Source: Nitrospira sp.
GTDB taxonomy: Bacteria; Nitrospirota; Nitrospiria; Nitrospirales; Nitrospiraceae
DNA length: 49,754 nt
Direction: 5' to 3'
Assembly: GCA_029865485.1 (NCBI GenBank)
Contig: JAOUGT010000006.1
Span: 1 to 49,754, forward strand
Shown here one piece after another: positions 17,604-25,041 of the stretch (position 1 is the first letter of the stretch; each line of letters begins with the position of its first letter). The position numbers and the translations under genes are program-made. Below the pieces are notes generated by a model. That model saw only the letters and a list, made by a program, of their open reading frames with translations. It was not told the origin of the DNA and ran no database searches.

Positions 17604-17885
17604 GTGCGACTGTCGAAAGAGCGTGTTCGTCATCTCGCGGAAAGTCTGACGGGGCATCTCCAACGGCATGATGACCTTGAATTGGTGGGGGACCGCAAGG
17701 TCTTGGTCGAGGCACTGGATCAGGCCATCACACTGGAGTTATCAGCTGAGGATCGCCTGAATGCAGAGGTGCGCCAACTCCTAAAGGCCTATGAGCAGCA
17801 GATCGAGCAGGGCCAAGTGGATTATCAAAAGATGTTTCAGATGGTGAAGCAAAAGTTGGTTCGTGAGCGAGGAATTATTCTGTAA
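17604..17885 (+). CDS. DUF507 family protein, copy 1
   Basis: A 93-residue, all-helical protein of the DUF507 family, with the typical start RLSKERVRHLAESL, a central LVEALDQAI and a C-terminal YQKMFQMVKQKLVRERGIIL. No signal peptide is present. A GTG start follows the upstream gene by five bases. A related but diverged copy follows at 17979. The function of DUF507 is unknown. Confidence 0.85.
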   Translation: MRLSKERVRHLAESLTGHLQRHDDLELVGDRKVLVEALDQAITLELSAEDRLNAEVRQLLKAYEQQIEQGQVDYQKMFQMVKQKLVRERGIIL

Positions 17886-17970
17886 CGAGGTGAGGAGTGA
17901 AGGGTGAGCGGTGAGGCGAATAACAGCCGATGCCTTCTCCTTACCGCTTACGCCTAACCCCTTACCGAAT
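17886..17970. repeat. Imperfect inverted repeat between the DUF507 genes
   Basis: The left part (GTGAGGAGTGAAGGGTGAGC and onward) and the reverse complement of the right part (GTAAGGGGTTAGGCGTAAGC and onward) align over about 33 bases with roughly 70 per cent identity by eye. This would make a long imperfect hairpin. The left arm is built of the same GTGAGGGG-type units as the spacer at 1103-1168. Confidence 0.5.
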
Positions 17971-17978
17971 TTTGATGT

Positions 17979-18254
17979 ATGTTGACAGAAGACAAGGTCA
18001 GCCACTTATCCCATGTGATTCTCACAGCCATCAAGAAGGCTCCCGGTGTCCGGCTCAAGCAGAGGGACGAGCTGGTCTTAAAGGAGATCAAGAAGGTGTT
18101 GGCGGAGGAACTTGCGCAGGAGCAGCACATCGATCGGACGGTCAGGGCGAAGCTGGCCTCATATTCGCGAGGTCTGGTTGAGGGGAGTGCCGAGTGGGAT
18201 GTTCTGTATCGGAAAACCTTCGAAGAAGAGACTCGCAAACAGGTAAAGATCTGA
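17979..18254 (+). CDS. DUF507 family protein, copy 2
   Basis: A 91-residue helical protein with the DUF507 layout: LTEDKVSHLSHVIL at the start, a middle rich in Lys and Glu, and YRKTFEEETRKQ at the end. It is clearly related to copy 1 but diverged, so the duplication is old. Tandem DUF507 pairs suggest a heteromeric partner pair, which is an inference only. The TPR lipoprotein gene follows after 19 bases. Confidence 0.82.
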   Translation: MLTEDKVSHLSHVILTAIKKAPGVRLKQRDELVLKEIKKVLAEELAQEQHIDRTVRAKLASYSRGLVEGSAEWDVLYRKTFEEETRKQVKI

Positions 18255-18273
18255 ACAACGAGGTTCTGGTACC

Positions 18274-18729
18274 ATGACACGTCGTATTTCGCAGGTGACA
18301 GTTGTCGGTCTCATGGTCTTGCTGCTCGTCGGCACGGGCTGTTTTCAAAAGCGGAAGCCGTTGGTGCCGCTGGTCCTGGATGGAGAAGTCAGGCCGCAGG
18401 CCATGACCTTGACGGAGCAAGGTACGCAGGCGTATCAGGCTCAACAGTTCGAAGACGCCAAACGATATTTTGAACAAGCGGTCACCGAAGCGCCAAGCTC
18501 AGGCCCGGCTCATTACAACTACGCGCTGGCGCTGAATGCGCTCGGCGATGCGGAAATCGCGAGGAAGCATTTTCTGGAAGCAGCGGATCTCTCCCCTGGA
18601 GACAAGGTTATTTGGGACTCACCGGCACTCTCGCCATACGGCAATCCTGAGAACAAGAACAAGAAAATGCCGGGGCCCTACACACCTCGTCGGTCATCGT
18701 TCGGTAGCGGTATGCCTGGTGGGTATTAA
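18274..18729 (+). CDS. TPR-containing lipoprotein
   Basis: A 151-residue protein with a signal peptide ending in a lipobox (LLLVGTGC, Cys at about residue 23). It should be lipid-anchored, probably facing the periplasm. One or two tetratricopeptide repeats follow (ALTEQGTQAYQAQQFEDAKRY-like, then AHYNYALALNALGDAEIARK). The tail is rich in Pro, Gly and Ser. TPR lipoproteins act as scaffolds, but the partner is unknown. Confidence 0.78.
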   Translation: MTRRISQVTVVGLMVLLLVGTGCFQKRKPLVPLVLDGEVRPQAMTLTEQGTQAYQAQQFEDAKRYFEQAVTEAPSSGPAHYNYALALNALGDAEIARKHFLEAADLSPGDKVIWDSPALSPYGNPENKNKKMPGPYTPRRSSFGSGMPGGY

Positions 18730-18749
18730 TTCAGACGAAGGATGGATCT

Positions 18750-19217
18750 ATGAGCAAAGAACTCGCAGTCGGGGACAAAGCACCTGAGCTTGGGATTCCA
18801 GATCAGCACGGGAAGTCTGTGACGTTGAAGAGTTTCAAGGGGACACAGATTGTGCTCTACTTCTATCCAAAAGACGACACCCCAGGGTGTACGAAAGAGT
18901 CCTGTGACTTTCGCGATGTCGAATCGCAGATCCTCCGTGCGGGTGGCACCATTGTGGGGGTGAGCCTGGATGGGAGGGAGTCACACCAGAAATTCATCAA
19001 GAAATTTGGACTTCCGTTCCCGCTGCTCAGCGATGAAGATGCCGCCATCTCCAAGGCCTATGGGGTGTACAAAGAGAAGAATATGTATGGCAAAAAGTAC
19101 TGGGGCATCGAGCGCAGCACCTTTGTCATCGATCTTGAAGGAAACGTGAAGGCGGTTTTCAGGAAAGTGAAAGTTGATGGCCATGCAGATGAAGTACTCA
19201 AAGCGCTGAAAGCGTAA
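18750..19217 (+). CDS. bcp: Bcp/PrxQ-type thioredoxin-dependent peroxiredoxin
   Basis: A 155-residue cytoplasmic peroxiredoxin that reduces hydrogen peroxide and organic peroxides using thioredoxin. The motif YPKDDTPGCTKESC gives the peroxidatic Cys47 and the resolving Cys52, five residues apart as in PrxQ. GAAGGA precedes the ATG by about eight bases. The thioredoxin gene at 7167 could supply reductant, though it is not linked in an operon. Confidence 0.95.
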   Translation: MSKELAVGDKAPELGIPDQHGKSVTLKSFKGTQIVLYFYPKDDTPGCTKESCDFRDVESQILRAGGTIVGVSLDGRESHQKFIKKFGLPFPLLSDEDAAISKAYGVYKEKNMYGKKYWGIERSTFVIDLEGNVKAVFRKVKVDGHADEVLKALKA

Positions 19218-19264
19218 CATTCGTCAGCGAGTCCGTGACCCGTTTTGTCTTGTCCAGTAAGGCG

Positions 19265-20125
19265 ATGCGGCCAATAATCACCCCAATCCGCAGCGCCTAT
19301 CTCGCGCTCTTCCTCTTCACCCTTACCGCACCGGGCCTGCTCGTTGCCGCAGAGAAAAGTTCCGCCTCGATCCTTGTCAAAGACGCGCTCACGGCTCAGG
19401 GCCAGCCGGCTACCATCGAGGCGAAGCTTTTCTCGAAACGTCTGATGCTCATTGCCGAGCTTGGAGGGGAACCACTTGAACTCGTGGCGGATGGGAAGGT
19501 TGTCGCCAAGACCTTGACCGGCGGAGATGGACGAGCTTTCTTGACCTATACCCCAAAGGCCCAAGGTCTCGCACTGGTCCAAGTCCGCATCGGGAATAGT
19601 CCACGAGTCGATCAGGCCGAAGGCCAGGCCAATCTCGCTGTGTGGGAGAAGCGGCAGCCCATCCTCGTGATTGAGTTGTCGTCACTGCTTGAGCAGTCTG
19701 CGCCGAATCGAGTCCCTCCCATCGGCATTGCGTTTGAATCAGCACGCAAGCCGATGCCTGGGGCTGCTGATGAACTCGGGAAGCTCACGCAGTTTTATTA
19801 TAAGGTCATCTATGTGGTTGAAGGGCGAGATGGGTTTCAACGAAGTGCAGAAGCCAGGGAGTGGCTCAAGACCCATAAGTTTCCAGCCGGCTATCTCTTG
19901 ACGCTACCTGTCCTTGATACAAACACCGTGGGGGAGACGATTGACGAGCTTCATGCAGCTGGCTGGAGGACCGTGAAGGTCGGCGTTGGCCGATCGAAAT
20001 CGTTCGCCGAAGCCTTTCTGCAGCGCCGCCTTGAGGCGATCATGGTGCCGGGACCATCAAAAGGGGAGGTGCCAAGGAAGGCCAAGGTGGCGAAGGATTG
20101 GAAGGAGGTCAGGAAGAAGTTGTAG
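19265..20125 (+). CDS. Secreted protein with Ig-like region and degenerate HAD-like domain
   Basis: A 286-residue protein (from the ATG at 19265; a GTG at 19235 is possible) with a signal peptide (LALFLFTLTAPGLLVAA). Residues about 30-125 are beta-rich with DGRAFLTYTPKAQG, like a surface Ig-type domain. The C-terminal half resembles LNS2/App1-type HAD domains: VIYVVEGRDGFQRSAEAREW, then KTHKFPAGYLL and a late VKVGVGRSKSFAEAF. Where HAD enzymes have DxD the sequence reads VIELS, so the catalytic aspartates appear lost. It is probably not a phosphatase. The domain assignment is an inference. Confidence 0.6.
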   Translation: MRPIITPIRSAYLALFLFTLTAPGLLVAAEKSSASILVKDALTAQGQPATIEAKLFSKRLMLIAELGGEPLELVADGKVVAKTLTGGDGRAFLTYTPKAQGLALVQVRIGNSPRVDQAEGQANLAVWEKRQPILVIELSSLLEQSAPNRVPPIGIAFESARKPMPGAADELGKLTQFYYKVIYVVEGRDGFQRSAEAREWLKTHKFPAGYLLTLPVLDTNTVGETIDELHAAGWRTVKVGVGRSKSFAEAFLQRRLEAIMVPGPSKGEVPRKAKVAKDWKEVRKKL

Positions 20126-20157
20126 CAACATCGGGCCGAGCTCTGCATGGCGTTTCA

Positions 20158-20179
20158 GTCCGGGCCAATGCCGGACCTT
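20158..20179 (+). terminator. Weak hairpin after the HAD-like gene
   Basis: GTCCGG (20158-20163) and CCGGAC (20171-20176) form a 6-bp stem followed by CTTT. It lies about 30 bases after the stop at 20125 and may serve as a modest terminator. Confidence 0.25.
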
Positions 20180-20276
20180 TAGTAAGAACAAACCATCGTC
20201 CTAAGAATTGCATTACTCCAAAAAACCATGTGTTCCTCTCCGGGACATACTCTCATATCCTCAATGAGGTTTAGGG

Positions 20277-20345
20277 ATGCCGACGCCGGAAGACAACGCG
20301 CGTGAACACATCAACCAGGCGCCGGAGCAATCTGGTTTTTGTGCC
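20277..20345 (+). pseudogene. 5' remnant of hsdR (type I restriction subunit)
   Basis: From ATG 20277 the first 20 or so codons read MPTPEDNAREHINQ followed by EQSGF, very like the conserved N-terminus of type I restriction HsdR (PE..ARE.ID..L...GW). The similarity stops within about 70 bases, and the sequence then runs into an hsdS 3' end in another frame. This is a remnant, not a gene. Confidence 0.45.
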
Positions 20346-20351
20346 TCAGGC

Positions 20352-20512
20352 TACCGAACACCAACCTCGCCACCCTTCACTCGCGCACAGTTCTATGTCC
20401 TCCTTTTGAGGAGCAACCCAAAATCGTCGCCGAAGTTGAGCGTCGCTTGTCTGTCATCGACGAATTTGAAGCTGCCGTTGAGGCTAACCTTACCCGTGCT
20501 GACCACAGTTGA
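20352..20512 (+). pseudogene. 3' remnant of hsdS (type I specificity subunit)
   Basis: In the frame of CCT at 20399 the translation reads PPFEEQPKIVAEVERR then LSVIDEFEAAVEANLTRAD and a stop at 20510-20512. This is the typical C-terminal end of a type I specificity subunit (PPLxEQxRIVAEVERRLSVxDELEA). No target-recognition domain precedes it. Together with the hsdR start 50 bases upstream it marks the two ends of a deleted type I restriction operon. Confidence 0.7.
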
Positions 20513-20717
20513 ACGTTTCAACATGAATATACGATATCATCGTCATAGCCTTCGTTTGTCACAGGCATAGCGTGCTCTCAGTCTGGCTCCTTATCCAAGT
20601 AGTCGATCAGGACATTTTGTGCTTGTTTCGGTTGAGGGTGGTCGTGATCTTCAGATAGGGAGTTTCTGCCTCTGCAACGAGATCTGGCTCGTGCGGATTT
20701 CAGCATAGGGTGTCCCT
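20513..20717. other. Gene-free stretch, possible 42-codon minus-strand ORF
   Basis: Between the hsdS remnant and the HD-GYP fragment no recognised gene is seen. On the minus strand a 42-residue ORF (20578-20706) ends in ALIDYL-like NVLIDYLDKEPD and has a weak AGGGA upstream. It matches nothing I know and may be the tail of a decayed gene. Confidence 0.25.
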
Positions 20718-20880
20718 TCACTTTTCACCAAGGACACTGCCAGCGCCAGTGGCGCCCAAACGGTTACTCGGTTTGAGGATCCCGCTCTCACCTGTGTTCA
20801 GCTGTAGGACCCATCTAACCGAATCAGTACCGACGGTTTGGATAAACCGTTGTAAAGGACTCCAATGATCCACCGTGATT
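20718..20880 (-). pseudogene. Decayed 3' fragment of an HD-GYP gene related to the one at 21401
   Basis: On the minus strand the frame reads LQRFIQTVGTDSVRW, then VLQLNTGESGILKP and a stop at 20718-20720. This aligns with VQRFIQVIGVYPVGSVVELNTGETGIIKR of the intact neighbour. The similarity covers about 50 codons at the C-terminal part, with no HD-GYP motifs upstream. It is a leftover of a duplication or of a displaced paralogue. Confidence 0.7.
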
Positions 20881-20897
20881 GTAACTCAGGCCCCAGC

Positions 20898-20916
20898 GGG
20901 CTCGGAATCCGAGCCC
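20898..20916 (-). terminator. GC hairpin downstream of the zinc-ribbon gene
   Basis: GGGCTCGGA (20898-20906) and TCCGAGCCC (20908-20916) are perfect inverted repeats, 20 bases beyond the stop of the zinc-ribbon gene on the minus strand. No T-run follows, so its role as a terminator is uncertain. Confidence 0.35.
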
Positions 20917-20935
20917 GAATAGCCAGGAATTGCTC

Positions 20936-21109
20936 TCAGCGCGCGGCGACGGTCTGAGATTCCTGAGACGCAAGGCTCTTTCTGCGATTCTGGGCAATGG
21001 TGCGGTCGATGATGGCACCGCAGTTGAAACATTTCCAGGCATAAAAGACGAGAAAGAAATCCGAGAACCGCTCCAGCATCATCGTCCCTTTGCACTTCGG
21101 ACATTCCAT
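20936..21109 (-). CDS. 57-residue zinc-ribbon protein
   Basis: A small ORF with a strong ribosome binding site (GAGGAGGG about four bases before ATG). It encodes MECPKCKGTMMLERF and, after a hydrophobic-aromatic middle (FFLVFYAW), KCFNCGAIIDRTIAQNR. The two CxxC pairs (Cys3/Cys6 and Cys27/Cys30) form a classic zinc ribbon. No signal peptide is present. The protein has no known function; small zinc ribbons may bind nucleic acid or proteins. Overlapping frames on both strands are longer but lack any such pattern. Confidence 0.8.
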   Translation of the reverse strand: MECPKCKGTMMLERFSDFFLVFYAWKCFNCGAIIDRTIAQNRRKSLASQESQTVAAR

Positions 21110-21400
21110 CGATCCCTCCTCAGGTAGTTAGGTGCACGGTTGATGATAAGTTGAAGCAAGAGCCGCGCCAAATCGGTGCCGTTCAATTCTTCACTGATTT
21201 GTGCATTAAGTAGTTACGCGTGACGAAGAGTTTCAAAAGCTTGACGCTTTCGCCAGATTCATTCGTCAATGTGGTGACAGGCTGGAAGTACGATAGAAAA
21301 CATAGTTAGATAATAGTAGTGAATATAGTGATACAGAGAGTGAAGGGCGTGGAGACACGCCGTGTAGGTCACGCGGTGGACGAGTTAGCGCGGTGGAGGT
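21110..21400. other. Intergenic region, no gene seen
   Basis: No coding or RNA feature is supported here. The stretch 21290-21340 is AT-rich (AGTTAGATAATAGTAGTG). GGTGGACGAGTTAGCG (21375-21390) recurs with one change at 29916-29931. Confidence 0.5.
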
Positions 21401-22633
21401 CTAGGCTGCTTTCTTGTCGAGATAGAGGGTTGGGTCGATGCCGGTCTGGTGAGGGTCGAGGACAGCCTTGATGCTCCGATGGGGTGCCGTCGTCTGGTGA
21501 GAGAGATCTTCCTCCTGAGGATGAGAGAGGAGCGTATTCCCAGCGCTCTTGACGAAGAGCACCACCGGCGCCAATGGCGCATTATGGTTGATCCGTTTGA
21601 TAATGCCGGTCTCGCCGGTATTCAGCTCCACTACGGATCCGACGGGATAGACTCCGATGACCTGAATAAATCGTTGAACGAGTGTGGGGTCGAGATGGCC
21701 CTCGAGCGAGAGCCGATAGAGCAGTTGGAGGACCTCATGGGCGGGCTGTCCTTTGTGATAGCACCGGTCGCTGGTCATGGCGTCATAAACATCGACAATC
21801 GCCGTGATGAGGCCGACCTGACTGATATCTTGACGGGCACGCTGATGGGGATATCCGGCGCCGTTGACTCGTTCATGATGCTCCAGTGCTGGCTGGATGT
21901 ATATCTCACCAAGGCCGGTGGTGTTGGAAAGGACCTCGACACCTCGGAGGACATGTTGTTTCACAATCTCCATTTCATGGGGCTCAAAGCGACCGGGTTT
22001 ATTCAGAATTTCGAGAGGCACCTTCATCTTTCCAATGTCGTGCAACAGTGTGCCGACGCCGGCTAAGTGGATCATCGACTGATCGAATCCAAGGCTCCGT
22101 CCTAAGGACATCGCAAGCAGGGCCGTGTTCACGGAGTGGTAAAAGGTGTATTCGTCGAATTGCTTGAGACGCGACAGACTGGGTAAGGCGTCAGGATTTC
22201 TGAAGACGCTTTCGGTCATGTCCGTGATGACGGCTTTCACGGCATCGACATTAATCGCTCGTCCAAGCCGTACATCTTGCATCGCGTTTTGCACGATCGT
22301 CTTGGCGGCTTGGTAGACCTGCTTGGCAGCTGGTAACTCTTCCTCGAACGGGACTTGTGTGGGAGCGGGAGCTGGGACGGCATCCGTCGTGTCAGGAGTC
22401 GATTCTACACGAGTATCTTCAACAGTCGAGTATGCCGGTGCTTCTTCGTGGACCTCTTCGGCCTCCACGTGGACGATCAATCGTTGGACGCCGCAGGCCT
22501 TCAACTGCGCGATCTGTTTCGTGGAGGTGATCGTCATCTTGTGACAAAAAAACGGCGTGCTCAACCACGACCGGTCGAGCTGTTCGATTACCATGCCCAG
22601 CGTCAATTCATCGATTTGGATGTGCTTTTTCAT
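21401..22633 (-). CDS. HD-GYP domain cyclic di-GMP phosphodiesterase with N-terminal DUF3391
   Basis: A 410-residue soluble protein. Residues 1-60 (IQIDELTLGMVIEQLDRSWL and TSTKQIAQLKACGVQRLIV) match the DUF3391 domain often found ahead of HD-GYP. A variable linker rich in Pro and Glu covers about 60-100. The HD-GYP domain has HDIGK (198-202) and HHERVNGAGYP (252-262), with Asn for the usual Asp in HHExxDG. It likely hydrolyses cyclic di-GMP. A C-terminal region from about 325 has VGSVVELNTGETGIIKR; a decayed copy of this part lies at 20718-20880. The ATG at 22633 is the only sensible start. Confidence 0.92.
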   Translation of the reverse strand: MKKHIQIDELTLGMVIEQLDRSWLSTPFFCHKMTITSTKQIAQLKACGVQRLIVHVEAEEVHEEAPAYSTVEDTRVESTPDTTDAVPAPAPTQVPFEEELPAAKQVYQAAKTIVQNAMQDVRLGRAINVDAVKAVITDMTESVFRNPDALPSLSRLKQFDEYTFYHSVNTALLAMSLGRSLGFDQSMIHLAGVGTLLHDIGKMKVPLEILNKPGRFEPHEMEIVKQHVLRGVEVLSNTTGLGEIYIQPALEHHERVNGAGYPHQRARQDISQVGLITAIVDVYDAMTSDRCYHKGQPAHEVLQLLYRLSLEGHLDPTLVQRFIQVIGVYPVGSVVELNTGETGIIKRINHNAPLAPVVLFVKSAGNTLLSHPQEEDLSHQTTAPHRSIKAVLDPHQTGIDPTLYLDKKAA

Positions 22634-22806
22634 AGGCGGTTGCTCTGAGCTACTGTGTCACTGAGCGATATCGGACGGGACGCCGTAAATCTTAAGGTGC
22701 TCAGACCGATCGTGCGATGTCATGGTGCAGGGCCGGTCCTTTCCTTCCCTTTCGCCATCCATTAAGATAGCCAATCGGACCGATTGCTTTCTGCGAGGAT
22801 CCATTC

Positions 22807-24168
22807 TTGAAATCAAAAGTGACCTTTTCCTGCCAGACTTGTGGCCATCAAGCGCCACGGTGGCTCGGCCGCTGTCCCGACTGCGGCGGCTGGAATACGA
22901 TGAAAGAAGAGCGGCAGGCGGCAACCGGCAAGGGGCGACCTGCTGACTTGAAAACGGCTCAAGCCAAGCCCACGCCCATCGCCGAGATTGAGGTGGTAGG
23001 CGAGGATCGTCGGTTGACCAATATCGGCGAGTTTGATCGAGTCTTGGGAGGTGGGGTAATTCCCGGCGCGGTCATCTTGATCGGTGGTGACCCTGGGATC
23101 GGGAAGACCACGTTGTTGCTCCAGGCCTTGCCCCGGTTGGCGACGAAGGAGGCCCCGGTCCTCTATGTTTCAGGGGAAGAATCGCCCCGGCAAATCAAAA
23201 TGCGGGGACAGCGGTTGGGGATCGAACATCCGCACCTCTTGATTTTGGCGGAAACCTCACTTGAGCTGATTTTGAAGGCGGTCCAGGAGGTGCGGCCTGT
23301 CGCGGTGGTGGTCGATTCCATTCAGACGGTATACACAGAGCAGATCACGTCTGCTCCCGGCAGCATCAGTCAAGTGCAAGAGGTGGCCGGGCAACTCATG
23401 TGGTTTGCGAAGCGCGCTGGTGTGCCGGTCTTCATTATCGGACATGTCACAAAAGAGGGGGCGATCGCCGGGCCGCGGTTGTTGGAACATATCGTCGATA
23501 CCGTGTTGTACTTTGAAGGCGATAAGGGGCACAGCTATCGAATTCTCCGTGCCGTGAAGAATCGGTTTGGATCGACGAACGAAATTGGTGTGTTCGAGAT
23601 GAAAGACGGCGGGCTCGAAGAAGTGAACAATCCTTCGGAGTTGTTCTTGGCCGAGCGCTCACAACGGAGTGCGGGATCGGTGGTGGTGTCGAGTCTTGAG
23701 GGAACCAGACCGATTCTGGTCGAGCTGCAGGCGCTGGTGTCGTCGACGAGCTATGCGATGCCTAAACGGATGGCGAATGGGGTGGAACTGAATCGCCTGT
23801 CCCTGTTGCTGGCCGTGATGGAAAAACGGTTGGGCATGCATCTTTCCGGACAGGACATTTATGTGAATGTCGTGGGTGGTATGCATATCGACGAGCCGGC
23901 CATCGATGTGGGGATTGTGGCGGCGGTCGCATCGAGTCTTCGGGATGTGCCGATCGAACCGGGGTTTTTGCTGTTGGGTGAGATTGGGCTTGGTGGGGAA
24001 GTTCGTGCGGTGAGTCAAGCTGAAGCACGGATCCGTGAAGCGGCAAAGATGGGGTTCAAGCGCTGTCTCTTGCCTGCGCGAAATCTGACGAAGCTGGACC
24101 CAATCGAGGGGATGGAGTTGATTGGGATTCAAGAGGTCAGAGAGGCGCTCGACGTGGTCTTGGTGTAG
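22807..24168 (+). CDS. radA: RadA, DNA repair branch-migration ATPase
   Basis: RadA is a RecA-like helicase that drives branch migration during recombination. It has an N-terminal C4 zinc finger (CQTCGHQ and CPDCGGW). The Walker A is GGDPGIGKTTLL, followed by the KNRFGSTNEIGVFEM motif that marks RadA. The C-terminal Lon-protease-like domain contains VNVVGGMHIDEPAIDVGI. The TTG start has GAGG at about eight bases upstream; no ATG is in frame before the zinc finger. 453 aa, normal length. A lipoprotein gene follows after 30 bases. Confidence 0.96.
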   Translation: MKSKVTFSCQTCGHQAPRWLGRCPDCGGWNTMKEERQAATGKGRPADLKTAQAKPTPIAEIEVVGEDRRLTNIGEFDRVLGGGVIPGAVILIGGDPGIGKTTLLLQALPRLATKEAPVLYVSGEESPRQIKMRGQRLGIEHPHLLILAETSLELILKAVQEVRPVAVVVDSIQTVYTEQITSAPGSISQVQEVAGQLMWFAKRAGVPVFIIGHVTKEGAIAGPRLLEHIVDTVLYFEGDKGHSYRILRAVKNRFGSTNEIGVFEMKDGGLEEVNNPSELFLAERSQRSAGSVVVSSLEGTRPILVELQALVSSTSYAMPKRMANGVELNRLSLLLAVMEKRLGMHLSGQDIYVNVVGGMHIDEPAIDVGIVAAVASSLRDVPIEPGFLLLGEIGLGGEVRAVSQAEARIREAAKMGFKRCLLPARNLTKLDPIEGMELIGIQEVREALDVVLV

Positions 24169-24198
24169 TCTATTGACGGGGATTGGGAGGTCGCACAG

Positions 24199-25035
24199 GT
24201 GATCCTGACGCGTTTCTTCTTGGTTGTTCTCCTTGGGCCGCTGGCCTTGTTGGCTGGCTGCTCGGTTCTTGGTCCCAAGGAAGAACTACCACTCAAACGA
24301 GTCACGGTTGAAGAGTTAACTACGTTGTTGCGCCAACGTGATGCCGCGATCCATTCCATGAAAGGGTTGTTCAGTGCCAAGGTACGGGGCGGACTCATTC
24401 CCATCCTCTCGCGAGTCGAGGGAACCGTCTATTATCGACGGCCGAATGCACTGAGGCTGAAAGGCTTTACTCCATTTGGTGGTGAGTTGTTTGAATTCGT
24501 TCAAGCCGATGATTGGTATAGGCTGCGGCTCCCGATGGAAGGGAAAATGTATAGTGGTTCCCAAGCCGATCTCAAAGACCAGGGGAATCTCGCTCGCTTC
24601 TCTCAGTTGAGTACCTGGGCCATTGGTGGTCTGTTGGGGAGCAATGCTCTTGCGCGAGAAGAAACGGCCAAGCTTGTGCTGGAGCGGAGTCGATATCGTC
24701 TCGATATCTACGGGATGGCCCGTGGGGCGGCAGGCCGTTCGCCGCGGGTGCTCATCCGCCGTCTCTGGTTTGATCATCGGTTGCTGGTCGTGCAGGAGGA
24801 TCGGCTCGGTGGGGATGGGGAGATCGAGGCTACGATTCATTATGATGATTTTAGGCCACTCAATGAGGGAGGTGCCGTGTCGTCGCAGGCCGTAGCGGAT
24901 GCCGATGCTCGATCACTGCGTCCGTTCAAAATTTCTCTTGAGGATGGACGGGGGGAGGGAGCCGTGCAGGTGACCTTCCATGAAATGCACCAGAATCAGA
25001 CGATCACTGCGGAAGACTTGGGGCAGAGTTTGTAA
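24199..25035 (+). CDS. LolB/DUF4292-like outer-membrane lipoprotein
   Basis: A 278-residue lipoprotein with signal peptide and lipobox LLAGC. The body (about 40-270) resembles the LolA/LolB or DUF4292 half-barrel: SMKGLFSAKVRGG, VEGTVYYRRPNALRLKGFTP, and a later YRLDIYG. These folds carry or receive lipoproteins in the periplasm. Whether this one does is an inference. A GTG start is used. tsaB follows after six bases. Confidence 0.72.
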   Translation: MILTRFFLVVLLGPLALLAGCSVLGPKEELPLKRVTVEELTTLLRQRDAAIHSMKGLFSAKVRGGLIPILSRVEGTVYYRRPNALRLKGFTPFGGELFEFVQADDWYRLRLPMEGKMYSGSQADLKDQGNLARFSQLSTWAIGGLLGSNALAREETAKLVLERSRYRLDIYGMARGAAGRSPRVLIRRLWFDHRLLVVQEDRLGGDGEIEATIHYDDFRPLNEGGAVSSQAVADADARSLRPFKISLEDGRGEGAVQVTFHEMHQNQTITAEDLGQSL

Positions 25036-25041
25036 CCGACG

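Noticed and set aside
20886..21104. A 72-codon minus-strand frame overlapping the zinc-ribbon gene
   Set aside because: It is in a different frame, lacks a ribosome binding site at the right distance, and does not contain the paired CxxC motifs.
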